Assembly: GCF_020991275.1 (NCBI RefSeq)
Contig: NZ_JAJLQY010000006.1
Coordinates: 124,001-188,000 of the forward strand
Direction of reading: 5' to 3'
Length of the DNA: 64,000 nt
From: Actinocorallia sp. API 0066
Lineage (GTDB): Bacteria > Actinomycetota > Actinomycetes > Streptosporangiales > Streptosporangiaceae
Positions 42,863 to 51,823 of the stretch are shown here, piece by piece; positions within the stretch are counted from its first letter, which is position 1, and the number at the start of each line of letters is the position of its first letter. The notes under the pieces are model-generated. The model did no database searches, had not been told where the DNA came from, and worked only from the letters and a program-made list of their open reading frames with translations. The position numbers and the translations under genes were made by a program.

Positions 42863-45210
42863 GCCGGGAGGACGGCGAGCGGAGACCTCGGCCGGTGCTC
42901 GCGGTCGCGTCGGCGGCGGCCACCGCGCTCGCCGCGACCAGCCTGGCGCCGCTGTTCCAGGACCGCTCCTGGGTGCTGCCGACGCTCGGCGCGATCCTCG
43001 TGGTGGCCGGGGCGGGCGCGCTGGTGCGCAGGTTCCGGGTGCCGCCGGTGTTCACCCTGGTCGGCTCGATCGCCGCGCTGCACCTGTACCTCACCGCGGT
43101 GTTCACCGGGTCGCAGGCGCTGCTGTGGGTGATCCCCACGGCCGACTCGATCGAGGCGATGCTGGCGCTGCTGCGCGACGGCAGGCACACCGCCGAGACG
43201 TACGCGGCGCCCCTGCCCGTCGGCGACGGGGTGCGGATCATGACGGCGTACGGCGTCGGGTTCGTCGCTGCGGCCGTCGACCTCCTCGCGGTCCGCCTGC
43301 GCAAGGCCGCTCCGGCGGGGCTGCCGCTACTCGCCCTGTACAGCGTGCCTGCGGCGGTGCGTACGGAGAGCGTCAGCTGGGTCGCCTTCGCGCTGGGCGC
43401 GGGCGGGTACCTCACGCTGCTCGCCCTGGAGGCCCGCGACAGGGTGACGGCCTGGGGCCGCGTCGTGCCGTCCTCCTTCGGGCGCTTCCCCAGCGTCCAG
43501 GGCTCCGCCGAGACCTTCGCGCCGCGCGTCACCGCGGGCAAACGGGTCGGCGTCGCGTCGATCGCGGTCGCCGTCGCGATCCCCGCGCTGGTGCCGGGCC
43601 TGGGCGCGACGGCGGTGTTCGACTTCGGCGGCAAGGGCTCGGGCGGCTCCACCACGATCACCACCGCCGACCCGCTCGTGGACCTCAAACGCAAACTGAC
43701 CAACCTCGGGGACGCCGAGGTGCTCCGGTACCGCACCACCGCGGCCGACCCCGACTACCTCCGGATCTTCGCCCTCGACGTCTTCGAGGACGACCGCTGG
43801 ACGTACTCGGCCCTCGCGTCGGGCGCCGCGCCCAAGATCGACGGCGGCACCCTGCCACGGGTGCCCGGCCTCACCGTGTCCGCCTACGTGGACAGCAGGA
43901 CCGAGATCACCGTCGCGCCCAAGGTCAGGGACATGAAGTTCCTGGCGCTGCCCTACGCGCCGCGCGAGATCGACATCGAGGGCGACGCCTGGCGGGCCGA
44001 CCGGCAGTCCCTCATGGTGTTCTCCACCGGCGCCGACGCCGACGGCCTCACCTACACCGTGGACAGCCGCCGCGCCACGCCCACCCCCGGACAGCTCCGC
44101 CGGGCGTCCCCGGCGGGCCTCGGGCGCTACACCGACGTGCCGCGCCTGCCGCAGGAGGTGATCACGCTCACCGAGCAGGTCACCGGCAAGGCGCGTACCA
44201 AGTTCGACAAGGCGGTCGCGCTCCAGCGCTGGTTCAACCGGGAGTTCACCTACTCGCTGGAGCCCCCGCCGCCGACCAGCCTGTCGGACCTCACCGCGTT
44301 CCTGCACGACCGGCGCGGCTACTGTGAGCAGTTCGCCGCGACCATGGCGCTCATGACGCGGCTGCTGAACATCCCCACCCGCGTCGTCGTCGGGTACGCG
44401 CCGGGCACCTGGCAGGCCGACGGCACCTACCTGGTGCGGCAGCGGGACGCGCACGCCTGGCCCGAGCTGTACTTCGAGGGCGCCGGATGGGTCAGGTTCG
44501 AGCCGACCCCCGGCGGGACGGGCGCGCCCTCGTCCGTCGGGTCGCCCGAGTACACCCGGCCGCAGACACAGACGCCCGAGAACGACGGGTCCGAGGAGGG
44601 CCCGGAGACGCCCGAGCCGACCGCCTCGGCGGAGGAGACCCCCTCGGCGGCCCCGACCGAGACCGCCGCCGCCACGGACCCCGAGCGGACCCAGGGCGCC
44701 GACGAGGACGGGGCGCTGCCCGTCGGGTGGATCATCGGCGCGCTCCTGCTCGTGCTGCTGGCCGGGTCGCCCCGGCTCGTCAGGGCGGCGCTGCTGCGGC
44801 TGCGCTGGGGGCCTGCCGCCGACCCCGCCTCGGCCGCCTGGGCGCAGCTGCGCGGCGACGCCCTCGACTACGGGCTGGGCTGGCAGGTCGCCGAGTCGCC
44901 GCGGGCCGTCATCGGGCGGCTCGGGCGGCGCCTCGGCCCGGACGCCGCCGAACCGCTCGCCAGGATCGCGCTGGCCCGTGAGCTGTCCAGGTACGCGCCG
45001 CCCGGCGCGCTGCCCCCGCAGGGCGGCGCGGGGCTGCGCGGCGACACCCGTGCCGTGCGCGCGGCCATGGACGCCGCCGCCACCCGGCCCGCCCGGGTCC
45101 GGGCGAGCCTGCTGCCCGCCTCGTCGCTGGACGCCGTGCGCCGCGCCTGGGAGGCGGCCCGCGACCGGCTGCCCCGCCGCGCGGGCCGCGAGGACACCGA
45201 CGCCCCCTGA
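42859..45210 (+). CDS. TgpA-like membrane transglutaminase-fold protein
   Basis: A 783-residue membrane protein of the TgpA/DUF3488 type. Several N-terminal helices (within about 10-240) precede an extracytoplasmic region with a transglutaminase-like core: Cys489 in Gly-Tyr-Cys-Glu-Gln-Phe, His532 in Asp-Ala-His-Ala-Trp-Pro-Glu, and an acidic Phe-Glu-Pro-Thr-Pro where classic enzymes have Asp. A Pro/Thr/Glu-rich linker, another membrane helix (about 622-640) and a DUF4129-like cytosolic tail follow. It may cross-link or cut peptide bonds outside the membrane; the substrate is unknown. ATG 42859 overlaps the DUF58 stop by 4 bp, completing the MoxR trio. Confidence 0.9.
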   Translation: MSREDGERRPRPVLAVASAAATALAATSLAPLFQDRSWVLPTLGAILVVAGAGALVRRFRVPPVFTLVGSIAALHLYLTAVFTGSQALLWVIPTADSIEAMLALLRDGRHTAETYAAPLPVGDGVRIMTAYGVGFVAAAVDLLAVRLRKAAPAGLPLLALYSVPAAVRTESVSWVAFALGAGGYLTLLALEARDRVTAWGRVVPSSFGRFPSVQGSAETFAPRVTAGKRVGVASIAVAVAIPALVPGLGATAVFDFGGKGSGGSTTITTADPLVDLKRKLTNLGDAEVLRYRTTAADPDYLRIFALDVFEDDRWTYSALASGAAPKIDGGTLPRVPGLTVSAYVDSRTEITVAPKVRDMKFLALPYAPREIDIEGDAWRADRQSLMVFSTGADADGLTYTVDSRRATPTPGQLRRASPAGLGRYTDVPRLPQEVITLTEQVTGKARTKFDKAVALQRWFNREFTYSLEPPPPTSLSDLTAFLHDRRGYCEQFAATMALMTRLLNIPTRVVVGYAPGTWQADGTYLVRQRDAHAWPELYFEGAGWVRFEPTPGGTGAPSSVGSPEYTRPQTQTPENDGSEEGPETPEPTASAEETPSAAPTETAAATDPERTQGADEDGALPVGWIIGALLLVLLAGSPRLVRAALLRLRWGPAADPASAAWAQLRGDALDYGLGWQVAESPRAVIGRLGRRLGPDAAEPLARIALARELSRYAPPGALPPQGGAGLRGDTRAVRAAMDAAATRPARVRASLLPASSLDAVRRAWEAARDRLPRRAGREDTDAP

Positions 45211-45238
45211 CCGACCGGCGGGGACGGCGAGAACGTCA

Positions 45239-45270
45239 AAGGGCCGCGCCCCGGGTGGGACGCGGCCCTT
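45239..45270. terminator. bidirectional terminator
   Basis: AAGGGCCGCG (45239-45248) pairs with CGCGGCCCTT (45261-45270) between the convergent transglutaminase and DUF3040 genes. Confidence 0.75.
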
Positions 45271-45296
45271 CGTCGGTCTTCAGGGGACGCGGACGG

Positions 45297-45707
45297 TCAC
45301 TGCTCCTCGGAGCGGCGGCGCCAGCGTTCCTCGAGCTTGTTCATGAATCCGCCGGACGAACCGCGACCGCGCGGCGCGGACGTGCCGTCCCCGCCGGGCT
45401 CGAAGTCGCCGACGGCGCCGATTCCGGTCATCCGCTTCCAGCTCGACAGCGCCCACACGCCGCTGGCCAGCATCAGCAGGAAGCCGGTGACGCTGATCGC
45501 GACCGTCACGCCGCCCTTGCCGACCACGAGCCCGGCCATGAGCACGGTGATACCGACCACCAGGCCCAGCGCCGCCTTGACGATCTGCCGCTTGTAGTGG
45601 CTCTGCGGGTTGGTGGACCGGAAGGCATGCGCGAGCTTCGGGTTTTCCTCGTACAGCGCATGCTCGATTTCAGCGAGCAGACGTTGCTCGTGCTCAGAGA
45701 GCGGCAC
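45297..45707 (-). CDS. DUF3040 membrane protein
   Basis: A 136-residue membrane protein. The N-terminus Leu-Ser-Glu-His-Glu-Gln-Arg-Leu-Leu-Ala-Glu-Ile-Glu is the hallmark of DUF3040, common in actinomycetes near mraZ and dinB. Two adjacent membrane helices (about 51-70 and 73-92) follow, then a polar Gly-rich tail. The start is GTG 45707 with GGGAGG 5-10 bp upstream; an in-frame TTG at 45719 lies before this ribosome site. Function is unknown. Confidence 0.9.
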   Translation of the reverse strand: MPLSEHEQRLLAEIEHALYEENPKLAHAFRSTNPQSHYKRQIVKAALGLVVGITVLMAGLVVGKGGVTVAISVTGFLLMLASGVWALSSWKRMTGIGAVGDFEPGGDGTSAPRGRGSSGGFMNKLEERWRRRSEEQ

Positions 45708-45844
45708 GGTGCCTCCCAACGACTGCCCCGTGGTTCGGGTGCCTGGTGCTCCTTAGCCGGACGGGGACCTGGCTAACGGTGATATGCCCAGAATACGAGC
45801 CGGAACGACCTGAGTGAAGAAAACTCCGGCGGTAGGACCACAAC

Positions 45845-47140
45845 CTATGCATCGGTGCCTCCCCTTGCGTTACTGCCGTCCCACGCGGCACCGGCTTCAC
45901 GTCCGGGCCCGCGGGGCGTCGGCGGCAGCAGCGCCGCGGGCCTGATCGCCCCCCTGCCGAACCGCCGCGCCGCCTCGTCCATCGCCTGCTCGGCCTCTCG
46001 CCAGCCCGTCTCCGGCTCGTCCAGGGCCAGCTGACGGGGTGCCTCGCCCGCGGGTGCGAGGTTCTCCACGCGGACACCGATCAGTCTGAGGGGTACCCGC
46101 TCCCGTCCGGAGGCCGCGAACAGCTCGCACGCTGTGAGATAAATCACACGGGAGAGGTCGGTCGGCTCGGGCAGGGTGCGCGCCCTGGTGATCGTCTGGA
46201 AGTCGGGTTCGCGCAGCTTGACGCTGATCGTCCGGCCGCGCAGGCCCGCCGCGCGCAGCCGCTCGCCCGTCCGCTCGGCGAGGCGGAGCAGCTCGCGCCG
46301 CACCTCGGCCGGATCGGTGACGTCGGTCTCGAACGTCTCCTCGGCGCCCACGCTGCGGTCGGTGCTCTCGGGGGTGACCGACCGGGGGTCGCGGGCCCAG
46401 GACAGCTCGTGCAGGTGCGCGCCCAGGGCGTTGCCCAGCTCGGCCCGGAGCGCCGCCACCGGGAACCTCGCCAGCTCGCCGACCGTGCGCAGGCCCAGGG
46501 AGCGCAGCCGCTCCTCGGTGCGCTCCCCGACGCCCCACAGGTGCGCGATCGGCAGCGGGTGCAGGAACTCCAGGACGCCGTCGGCCGGGACGACGAGCAG
46601 GCCGTCCGGCTTGCACCGGGTGGAGGCCAGCTTGGCGAGGAACTTGGTCGGGGCCACCCCGACCGAGCAGGTCAGGCCGAGTTCGTCGGCGACCCGGCGG
46701 CGGATCAGCGCGGCGATCTCGGCGGGGCGGCCGAAGAGGTTGCGGGCGCCGGAGACGTCCAGGAACGCCTCGTCCACCGACAGCGGCTCCACCAGCGGGG
46801 TGAGCGACCGCAGGATCTCCATCACCCGCCGGGACATCGCCCCGTACTTCTCGTGCCTGGGCCGCAGCACCACCGCGCGGGGGCACAGCCGCAGCGCCCG
46901 CGACATCGGCATCGCCGAGTGCACGCCGAACGTCCGCGCCTCGTAGGACGCCGCCGAGACGACCGCCCGGTTGCCGACACCGCCGACCAGGACGGGCCTG
47001 CCGCGCAGCTCCGGCCGCTCCAGCAGCTCGACCGAGACGAAGAAGGCGTCCATGTCCACGTGCAGGACCGGGCAGCCGGTGTCGTCGGCGAGCGGGCCGC
47101 GCACCGGGCCCGGCCGGTGGAGCTGCTGTTTGCGGGACAC
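45845..47140 (-). CDS. dinB: DNA polymerase IV (Y family)
   Basis: DinB copies past damaged bases with low fidelity. The 431-residue Y-family polymerase has catalytic acids Asp29 and Asp31 in His-Val-Asp-Met-Asp-Ala-Phe-Phe and Asp123-Glu124 in Ser-Val-Asp-Glu-Ala-Phe. It also has Ser-Tyr-Glu-Ala-Arg-Thr-Phe-Gly-Val, a helix-hairpin-helix (Leu-Gly-Leu-Arg-Thr-Val-Gly-Glu-Leu-Ala) and a little-finger domain. There is no clear C-terminal sliding-clamp motif. The start is GTG 47140, 2 bp after the methyltransferase stop. No LexA box was recognised upstream. Confidence 0.95.
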   Translation of the reverse strand: MSRKQQLHRPGPVRGPLADDTGCPVLHVDMDAFFVSVELLERPELRGRPVLVGGVGNRAVVSAASYEARTFGVHSAMPMSRALRLCPRAVVLRPRHEKYGAMSRRVMEILRSLTPLVEPLSVDEAFLDVSGARNLFGRPAEIAALIRRRVADELGLTCSVGVAPTKFLAKLASTRCKPDGLLVVPADGVLEFLHPLPIAHLWGVGERTEERLRSLGLRTVGELARFPVAALRAELGNALGAHLHELSWARDPRSVTPESTDRSVGAEETFETDVTDPAEVRRELLRLAERTGERLRAAGLRGRTISVKLREPDFQTITRARTLPEPTDLSRVIYLTACELFAASGRERVPLRLIGVRVENLAPAGEAPRQLALDEPETGWREAEQAMDEAARRFGRGAIRPAALLPPTPRGPGREAGAAWDGSNARGGTDA

Positions 47141-47142
47141 GG

Positions 47143-47904
47143 CTAGCCCGGCCGCACCGCGGTGAGGTGCAGCTGGGCGGCGAGATCGGCGAGCACCGGG
47201 TGGACGGCGGCCGCCTCGTCCAGGGCGCGCAGCGCCTCGGCGGCGCGCGGGTCGGTGTCGGGGGCGGCGACAAGATCGGTGAAGACCCGGACGCCGTGGA
47301 TGCGCGGCTCGGCGAGGCCCGCGGCGTCCGCGAGGCCGAGCAGCGCGGCCCGGGTGAACCGGCGGCTCGGGGCCCGGCCCTGGCCGGAACCGCCCTCGGC
47401 GGCGCTGAGCGCCTTCAGCGCCTCCGCGAACTGCCCGGCCGCGGCCCGGTGCACCACCGCGGCGAGCGCGCCCGGCACGAGCACGCTCACGGTGCCGCCG
47501 GGCCGGGTGACCGCGACGAGCGCGGCGACGACGGCCGCCACGTCGTCCAGGTACTCCAGCACGCTGTGGCACAGGACAAGATCGGCGGCATCGGGGCCGA
47601 CCAGCGCGGCCACGTCGGCGGCGTCGCCCTGGACGCCGCGCACGGACACGCCCGCCTCGGCGGCCCGGCGCTCCAGCATCGCCAGCGCGTCCGGGCTGGC
47701 GTCCACGACGGTGACGCGGTGCCCGGCGGCGGCCAGCGGGACGGCGTAGTGGCCGGTGCCGCCGCCCACGTCCAGCACGTCCAGGGGGCCTTGGGACAGC
47801 ACGGGCGCCAGCGCCTCGCGGACGGCGGCCAGCGGGCCCGCGGCGGACCGCGGCGCGCCCCGCTCGGTGGTGGCCCGGTCGCGCAGGCCCTCGTGCACGC
47901 TCAT
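47143..47904 (-). CDS. SAM-dependent class I methyltransferase
   Basis: A 253-residue methyltransferase. The SAM-binding region is clear: Val-Leu-Asp-Val-Gly-Gly-Gly-Thr-Gly-His (about 41-50), the acidic Val-Val-Asp-Ala-Ser (64-68), and Val-Leu-Cys-His-Ser-Val-Leu-Glu-Tyr. The second half is helical and probably binds the substrate. It is 2 bp upstream of dinB and very likely co-transcribed with it. The substrate is unknown; the fold is like UbiE/SmtA small-molecule or tRNA methyltransferases. Confidence 0.9.
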   Translation of the reverse strand: MSVHEGLRDRATTERGAPRSAAGPLAAVREALAPVLSQGPLDVLDVGGGTGHYAVPLAAAGHRVTVVDASPDALAMLERRAAEAGVSVRGVQGDAADVAALVGPDAADLVLCHSVLEYLDDVAAVVAALVAVTRPGGTVSVLVPGALAAVVHRAAAGQFAEALKALSAAEGGSGQGRAPSRRFTRAALLGLADAAGLAEPRIHGVRVFTDLVAAPDTDPRAAEALRALDEAAAVHPVLADLAAQLHLTAVRPG

Positions 47905-47958
47905 GCCCCCACCCTAGCCAGGCTCGGTGACAATCCACAGGAGGGCTGTGTTCGACTC

Positions 47959-48010
47959 GGCCCAGGGGCGCTCTAGCGAGCCCGACTGCGTCGGGGAGCG
48001 CCCCTGGGCC
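47959..48010. repeat. dispersed two-stem palindromic element, copy 2
   Basis: A 14-bp perfect outer stem (GGCCCAGGGGCGCT at 47959-47972 with its complement at 47997-48010) encloses an 8-base bulge ending GCGAG and the inner hairpin CCCGAC-TGC-GTCGGG (47981-47995). Sequence and layout match copy 1 at 40579-40617. It lies between the promoter side of the methyltransferase-dinB unit and the end of nusB. It could aid termination of nusB, but a separate strong terminator is present nearer to that gene. Confidence 0.8.
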
Positions 48011-48033
48011 GCCGCGCGCCCGAAGGACGCGAA

Positions 48034-48062
48034 CGCCCGGCCCGCACGAGGCGGGCCGGGCG
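48034..48062. terminator. terminator of pepQ-efp-nusB
   Basis: CGCCCGGCCCGC (48034-48045) pairs perfectly with GCGGGCCGGGCG (48051-48062) around a 5-base loop, 8 bp after the nusB stop codon. Confidence 0.75.
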
Positions 48063-48070
48063 CACAGGTG

Positions 48071-48487
48071 TCAGAGGGCGAGGCTGGGCTTGAGCTCCTG
48101 GAGTCGGGAGAGCAGGCCGTTGACGAACTTGGGCGACTCCTCGGTGGAGAAGTCGGTGGCCAGGGCGACGGCCTCGGCGATGGCGACGCCGTCCGGGACG
48201 TCGTCGGCCCACAGCAGTTCGAACGCGCCGATCCGCAGGACGGTGAGGTCCACCGCGGGCATCCGGTCGAGCGTCCAGCCGACGGCGTAGGTGGCGAGCA
48301 GCTCGTCGATCCGCTCGCGGTGCCTGGTCACGCCCTCGATGATCCGTACCGCGTGGCCGTGCTCGGCCAGTTCCTCACCCTTGGGCTTGCCGCGCCGCAG
48401 CGCCACCTCGCCCGGTGAGATGTCCCGCTGCTGCGCCTCGAAGAGGATCTCGAAGGCGTACCTGCGGGCCTTGGTGCGAGCGGCCAT
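48071..48487 (-). CDS. nusB: transcription antitermination factor NusB
   Basis: NusB, with NusE (S10), binds boxA RNA and supports rRNA transcription. The 138-residue all-helical protein shows Arg-Arg-Tyr-Ala-Phe-Glu-Ile-Leu-Phe-Glu-Ala at the start, Asp-Leu-Thr-Val-Leu-Arg-Ile-Gly-Ala-Phe-Glu-Leu-Leu, Val-Ala-Ile-Ala-Glu-Ala-Val-Ala-Leu-Ala and Phe-Val-Asn-Gly-Leu-Leu. ATG 48487 shares one base with the efp stop (TGATG). The open frame upstream of it is a shadow of efp. Confidence 0.95.
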   Translation of the reverse strand: MAARTKARRYAFEILFEAQQRDISPGEVALRRGKPKGEELAEHGHAVRIIEGVTRHRERIDELLATYAVGWTLDRMPAVDLTVLRIGAFELLWADDVPDGVAIAEAVALATDFSTEESPKFVNGLLSRLQELKPSLAL

Positions 48488-49047
48488 CAGGCGCGGCCGA
48501 GGTAGTCGCCGGTCCGGGTGTCGACCTTGATCTTCTCGCCGGTCGTGATGAACAGCGGGACCTTGATCTCCGCGCCCGTCTCCAGGGTGGCGGGCTTGGT
48601 GCCGCCGGTGGAGCGGTCGCCCTGCAGGCCCGGATCGGTGTGCTGGACGACGATCTCGACGGTGACGGGCAGCTCCACGTAGAGCACCTCGCCCTCGTGG
48701 ATCGCCAGCATCGCGCCGCCGTTGTCGAGCAGGTACTTGGCGGCGTCGCCCAGGACGGCGGGCGAGACGTGCAGCATCTCGTACGTCTCGTTGTCCATGA
48801 AGACGTAGTCTTCGCCGTCCTTGTAGGAGAACTGCATGTCGCGCTTGTCGACGGTGGCCGTCTCCACCTTGGTGCCGGCGTTGAAGGTCTTGTCGACGAT
48901 CTTGCCGGACTTGACGTGCTTGATCTTGGTGCGGACGAAGGCGGGACCCTTGCCCGGCTTGACGTGCTGGAACTCCACCACCGACCACAGCTCGCCGTTG
49001 TCCAGCTTGAGTACAAGGCCGTTCTTGAGGTCGTTCGTCGTCGCCAC
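48487..49047 (-). CDS. efp: elongation factor P
   Basis: EF-P enters the ribosome between P and E sites and rescues stalling at proline runs. The 186-residue protein has the three beta-barrel domains: Lys-Asn-Gly-Leu-Val-Leu at the start, the tip loop Lys-Pro-Gly-Lys-Gly-Pro in domain I, Gln-Phe-Ser-Tyr and the C-terminal Gly-Asp-Tyr-Leu-Gly-Arg. The tip Lys lies between Gly residues in a Pro-Gly-Lys-Gly-Pro loop, a form reported to work without modification in actinobacteria. It sits between pepQ and nusB, the standard order. Confidence 0.96.
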   Translation of the reverse strand: MATTNDLKNGLVLKLDNGELWSVVEFQHVKPGKGPAFVRTKIKHVKSGKIVDKTFNAGTKVETATVDKRDMQFSYKDGEDYVFMDNETYEMLHVSPAVLGDAAKYLLDNGGAMLAIHEGEVLYVELPVTVEIVVQHTDPGLQGDRSTGGTKPATLETGAEIKVPLFITTGEKIKVDTRTGDYLGRA

Positions 49048-49089
49048 TCGAATCGTCTTTCGTTCGTCGGCCGCCCGCCTCAGCGTCAG

Positions 49090-50139
49090 TCAGAGGACGA
49101 GCAGTTCCTTGGTGGTCTGGGTGAGGAGTTCCGGGCCGCCCGCGCGGACCACGAGCGTGTCCTCGATCCGGACACCGCCGCGGCCGGCGAGGTAGACGCC
49201 CGGTTCGGCGGTGACGGGAACTCGATCTGTCAGTCTACCGGTCCGGGTGGGGCCGAGCATCGGAGCCTCGTGGATCTCCAGGCCCACTCCGTGGCCGAGT
49301 CCGTGGGTGAAGTCGGCGGCGTGGCCGCCCGCCTTGATCACGTCGCGGGCGGCGGCGTCCACGTCCGGCACGGCGGCGTCCGGGAGGCAGGCGGCGACGG
49401 CGGCGGCCTGCGCCTCGGCGACGAGGCCGTAGATCTCGCGCTGCCAGCCCGCGACGGACCCGACGGCCACGGTCCGCGTCATGTCGGCGTGGTAGCCCTC
49501 GACGAGCGCGCCGAAGTCCATCGTCACGAGGTCGCCGTCCGCGACGGGCCGGTCGCCGGCGACGTGGTGGGGCACCGCGCCGTTGGGGCCGCTCGCGACG
49601 ATCGAGGCGAAGGCGGGCCCGTCGGCGCCGAGGTCGACCATGCCGCGCTCCAGCGCGCGGGCGATCTCCTTCTCGGTGACGCCGGGCGCGATCTTGGGCA
49701 GGACGAGGCCGAACGTCCGGTCGGTGAGGGCGCAGGCGCGGCGCAGGAGGGCGATCTCCTCCTCGTCCTTGACGGTCCGCAGCTCCTCCACGAGGCGGCC
49801 GAGCGGCACCGCGCGGACGTTCTCGAACAGGGCGGCGTGGTCCTCCACGGTGATGTCGTGCGCCTCGAAGGCGACCTCGCCGCCCGCGCGGTCGACGAGT
49901 TCGGCGGCGACGTGCGGGGTGACGAGGAGTTCCAGGTCGGGCGCGACGGCGGCGGCCGTCCCGGCGTAGCGGGCGTCGGTGGCGAGGACGGCGCGGCCGT
50001 CGGCGAAGACGAGCACGGCGGCGTGGGAGGAGGCCAGGCCGGTCAGGTAGCGGACGTTGACGAGGCGGGTGATGAGCGCGGCGGGCGCGGGGAGGCGGGC
50101 GGCGAGCGCGGCGCGGCGCCGTTCGTGGATCTGCGGCAT
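49090..50139 (-). CDS. M24 family aminopeptidase P / Xaa-Pro dipeptidase
   Basis: A 349-residue metallopeptidase that removes residues before proline. The creatinase-like N-domain (1-120) precedes the pita-bread domain. Its metal ligands are visible: two Asp in Met-Asp-Phe-Gly-Ala and His-Ala-Asp-Met-Thr-Arg-Thr, His in His-Gly-Leu-Gly-His-Gly-Val-Gly, and Glu in Thr-Ala-Glu-Pro-Gly-Val-Tyr and Val-Arg-Ile-Glu-Asp-Thr. I chose ATG 50139; the frame is open to 50247 but that part is not family-like. It heads pepQ-efp-nusB. Confidence 0.93.
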   Translation of the reverse strand: MPQIHERRRAALAARLPAPAALITRLVNVRYLTGLASSHAAVLVFADGRAVLATDARYAGTAAAVAPDLELLVTPHVAAELVDRAGGEVAFEAHDITVEDHAALFENVRAVPLGRLVEELRTVKDEEEIALLRRACALTDRTFGLVLPKIAPGVTEKEIARALERGMVDLGADGPAFASIVASGPNGAVPHHVAGDRPVADGDLVTMDFGALVEGYHADMTRTVAVGSVAGWQREIYGLVAEAQAAAVAACLPDAAVPDVDAAARDVIKAGGHAADFTHGLGHGVGLEIHEAPMLGPTRTGRLTDRVPVTAEPGVYLAGRGGVRIEDTLVVRAGGPELLTQTTKELLVL

Positions 50140-50282
50140 GTCCCCGAACCTACGCGGTGCGCGGGGACGGACACCCTGCGACGTGCGCTGCTTGATCGAC
50201 TCCGGGCTTTCCCCTAGCTTGTGCCGTTCAACGCGAGTCTTCTTCACGTCAGTAGCCCCTCAACCCCCCAAGGATCGGCACC

Positions 50283-51767
50283 ATGACGTCAGTAAGCCGC
50301 AGGCGGATGCTCGGAGGCGCCGTCGCCTCCGCCGCAGCGCTCGCCTCCCTGCCCTCCGCCCGCGCGGCCGCCGCGCCGGGCGACCCGGCCGAGCCCCTGG
50401 AGGTGGACGTCGCGATCGTGGGCGGCGGCCTGTCGGGGCTGACCGCGGCCCGCGACCTGGTCGCGGCGGGCCGTTCCGTGGTCGTGCTGGAGGCGCGCGA
50501 CCGTCCCGGCGGCCGGGTGTACGGCCTGCCGCTGGGCGACGGCACGACGAGCGAGGGCGGCGCCGAGTTCATCGGCCCGACCCAGGACCGGATCGCCGCG
50601 CTGGCGCAGAGCCTGGGTGTGGCGACCTTCAAGACCTACAACACCGGCAAGAACGTCTACCACCGCAACGGCAGGCGCTCGCTGTACGCGACGGACGGCC
50701 TGCTCGGCGCGGTGCCGCCGGACTGGGGCGTCATCGACCTGGAACTGGCGCTCACCCGGCTCGGCAACGCCGCGAACAAGATCACCCCCGGGACGCCGTG
50801 GACGGCGCAGGGCGCGGAGGACTGGGACTCCCAGACGTTCCACACGTGGTCGCGGGCCAACACGCTCTCGTCGGGGGCGCGGTTCCTGCTCGACGCGTTC
50901 ATCTCGACCACGCTGTCGGTACGGGCCAAGGAGGTGTCCCTCCTGTACGTGCTGAACTACATCGCCGCCGCGGGCAACGCGGGCAACCCCGGTGACGTCG
51001 ACCGGCTCATCAACACCGCGGGCGGCGGCCAGGAGTCGCGGTTCGTGGGCGGCTCCCAGGAGGTGCCCGTCCGGCTGGCGGCGGCGCTGGGCGACCGGGT
51101 GCGGCTCTCGGCGCCCGTCCGGCGGATCGCCCAGGAGGGCGACAGGGTGGTCGTCACGGCCGACGGCGTGACGGTCTCGGCGAAGCGGGCCGTGGTCGCG
51201 ATGTCCCCCGCCGTCACCGCGAAGATCGAGTTCCTGCCGGGCCTGCCCGCCGCGCGCGCCCAGCTCGCGCAGCGGTTCCCGATGGGGTCGGTGGCCAAGT
51301 TCGTCGCGGTCTACCCGACGCCGTTCTGGCGGGCCGAAGGGCTGACCGGCCAGGCCGTCGCGGACTCCGGCGCGATCGACGCGACGTTCGACAACAGCCC
51401 GCCGGACGGCTCACGCGGCATCCTCATGGGCTTCGTCAGCCAGACGAACCTGCGGTCGCTGCGCGCGGGCTCCGCCGCCGACCTCACGGCGGCGTGCCTC
51501 GCCTCGTTCACGAAGCTGTTCGGCGCCCAGGCGGGCGCGCCGACCCGCACCGCCCACCAGATCTGGGACGACGAGCCGTGGAGCGGCGGCGGCCCGACCG
51601 GGATCACCGCGCCCGGCGTGCTCACCGAGTTCGGGCCCGCGCTGCGCGCCCCGCACGGCCTCGTGCACTGGGCGGGCACCGAGACGTCCGACTACTGGAC
51701 CGGCTACATGGACGGCGCGGTGCGCTCGGGCGAGCGGGTCGCCGCCGAGCTGCTGCCGCTGCTGTAG
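50283..51767 (+). CDS. Tat-exported flavin monoamine oxidase
   Basis: A 494-residue FAD amine oxidase. A twin-arginine signal (Ser-Arg-Arg-Arg-Met-Leu, then a hydrophobic Ala-rich core and Ala-Arg-Ala cut site, about residues 5-30) sends it out folded. The FAD-binding Val-Gly-Gly-Gly-Leu-Ser-Gly-Leu-Thr-Ala-Ala and Glu-Ala-Arg-Asp-Arg-Pro-Gly-Gly-Arg motifs come next, with Gly-Gly-Ala-Glu-Phe-Ile-Gly. The C-terminal Trp-Ala-Gly-Thr-Glu-Thr and Tyr-Met-Asp-Gly-Ala-Val-Arg-Ser-Gly are typical. It would oxidise an amine to aldehyde, ammonia and peroxide; the substrate is unknown. A strong terminator separates it from the LLM gene. Confidence 0.92.
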   Translation: MTSVSRRRMLGGAVASAAALASLPSARAAAAPGDPAEPLEVDVAIVGGGLSGLTAARDLVAAGRSVVVLEARDRPGGRVYGLPLGDGTTSEGGAEFIGPTQDRIAALAQSLGVATFKTYNTGKNVYHRNGRRSLYATDGLLGAVPPDWGVIDLELALTRLGNAANKITPGTPWTAQGAEDWDSQTFHTWSRANTLSSGARFLLDAFISTTLSVRAKEVSLLYVLNYIAAAGNAGNPGDVDRLINTAGGGQESRFVGGSQEVPVRLAAALGDRVRLSAPVRRIAQEGDRVVVTADGVTVSAKRAVVAMSPAVTAKIEFLPGLPAARAQLAQRFPMGSVAKFVAVYPTPFWRAEGLTGQAVADSGAIDATFDNSPPDGSRGILMGFVSQTNLRSLRAGSAADLTAACLASFTKLFGAQAGAPTRTAHQIWDDEPWSGGGPTGITAPGVLTEFGPALRAPHGLVHWAGTETSDYWTGYMDGAVRSGERVAAELLPLL

Positions 51768-51773
51768 CCGCGT

Positions 51774-51809
51774 GAGGGCCCCGCGCACGACGCTGTGCGC
51801 GGGGCCCTC
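51774..51809. terminator. bidirectional terminator
   Basis: A 15-bp perfect stem (GAGGGCCCCGCGCAC at 51774-51788 with its complement at 51795-51809) and a 6-base loop lie between the convergent amine oxidase and LLM oxidoreductase genes. Confidence 0.8.
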
Positions 51810-51823
51810 GGCAGGTGGCGGCG

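Noticed and set aside
44490-44520. Loss of activity in the transglutaminase protein because the third catalytic residue is Glu rather than Asp.
   Set aside because: Glu at this place (Phe-Glu-Pro-Thr) is common in TgpA-like proteins, and Cys489 and His532 are intact.
47905-47958. LexA-type SOS box before the methyltransferase-dinB unit.
   Set aside because: No match to the actinobacterial SOS box pattern was visible in the short upstream region.
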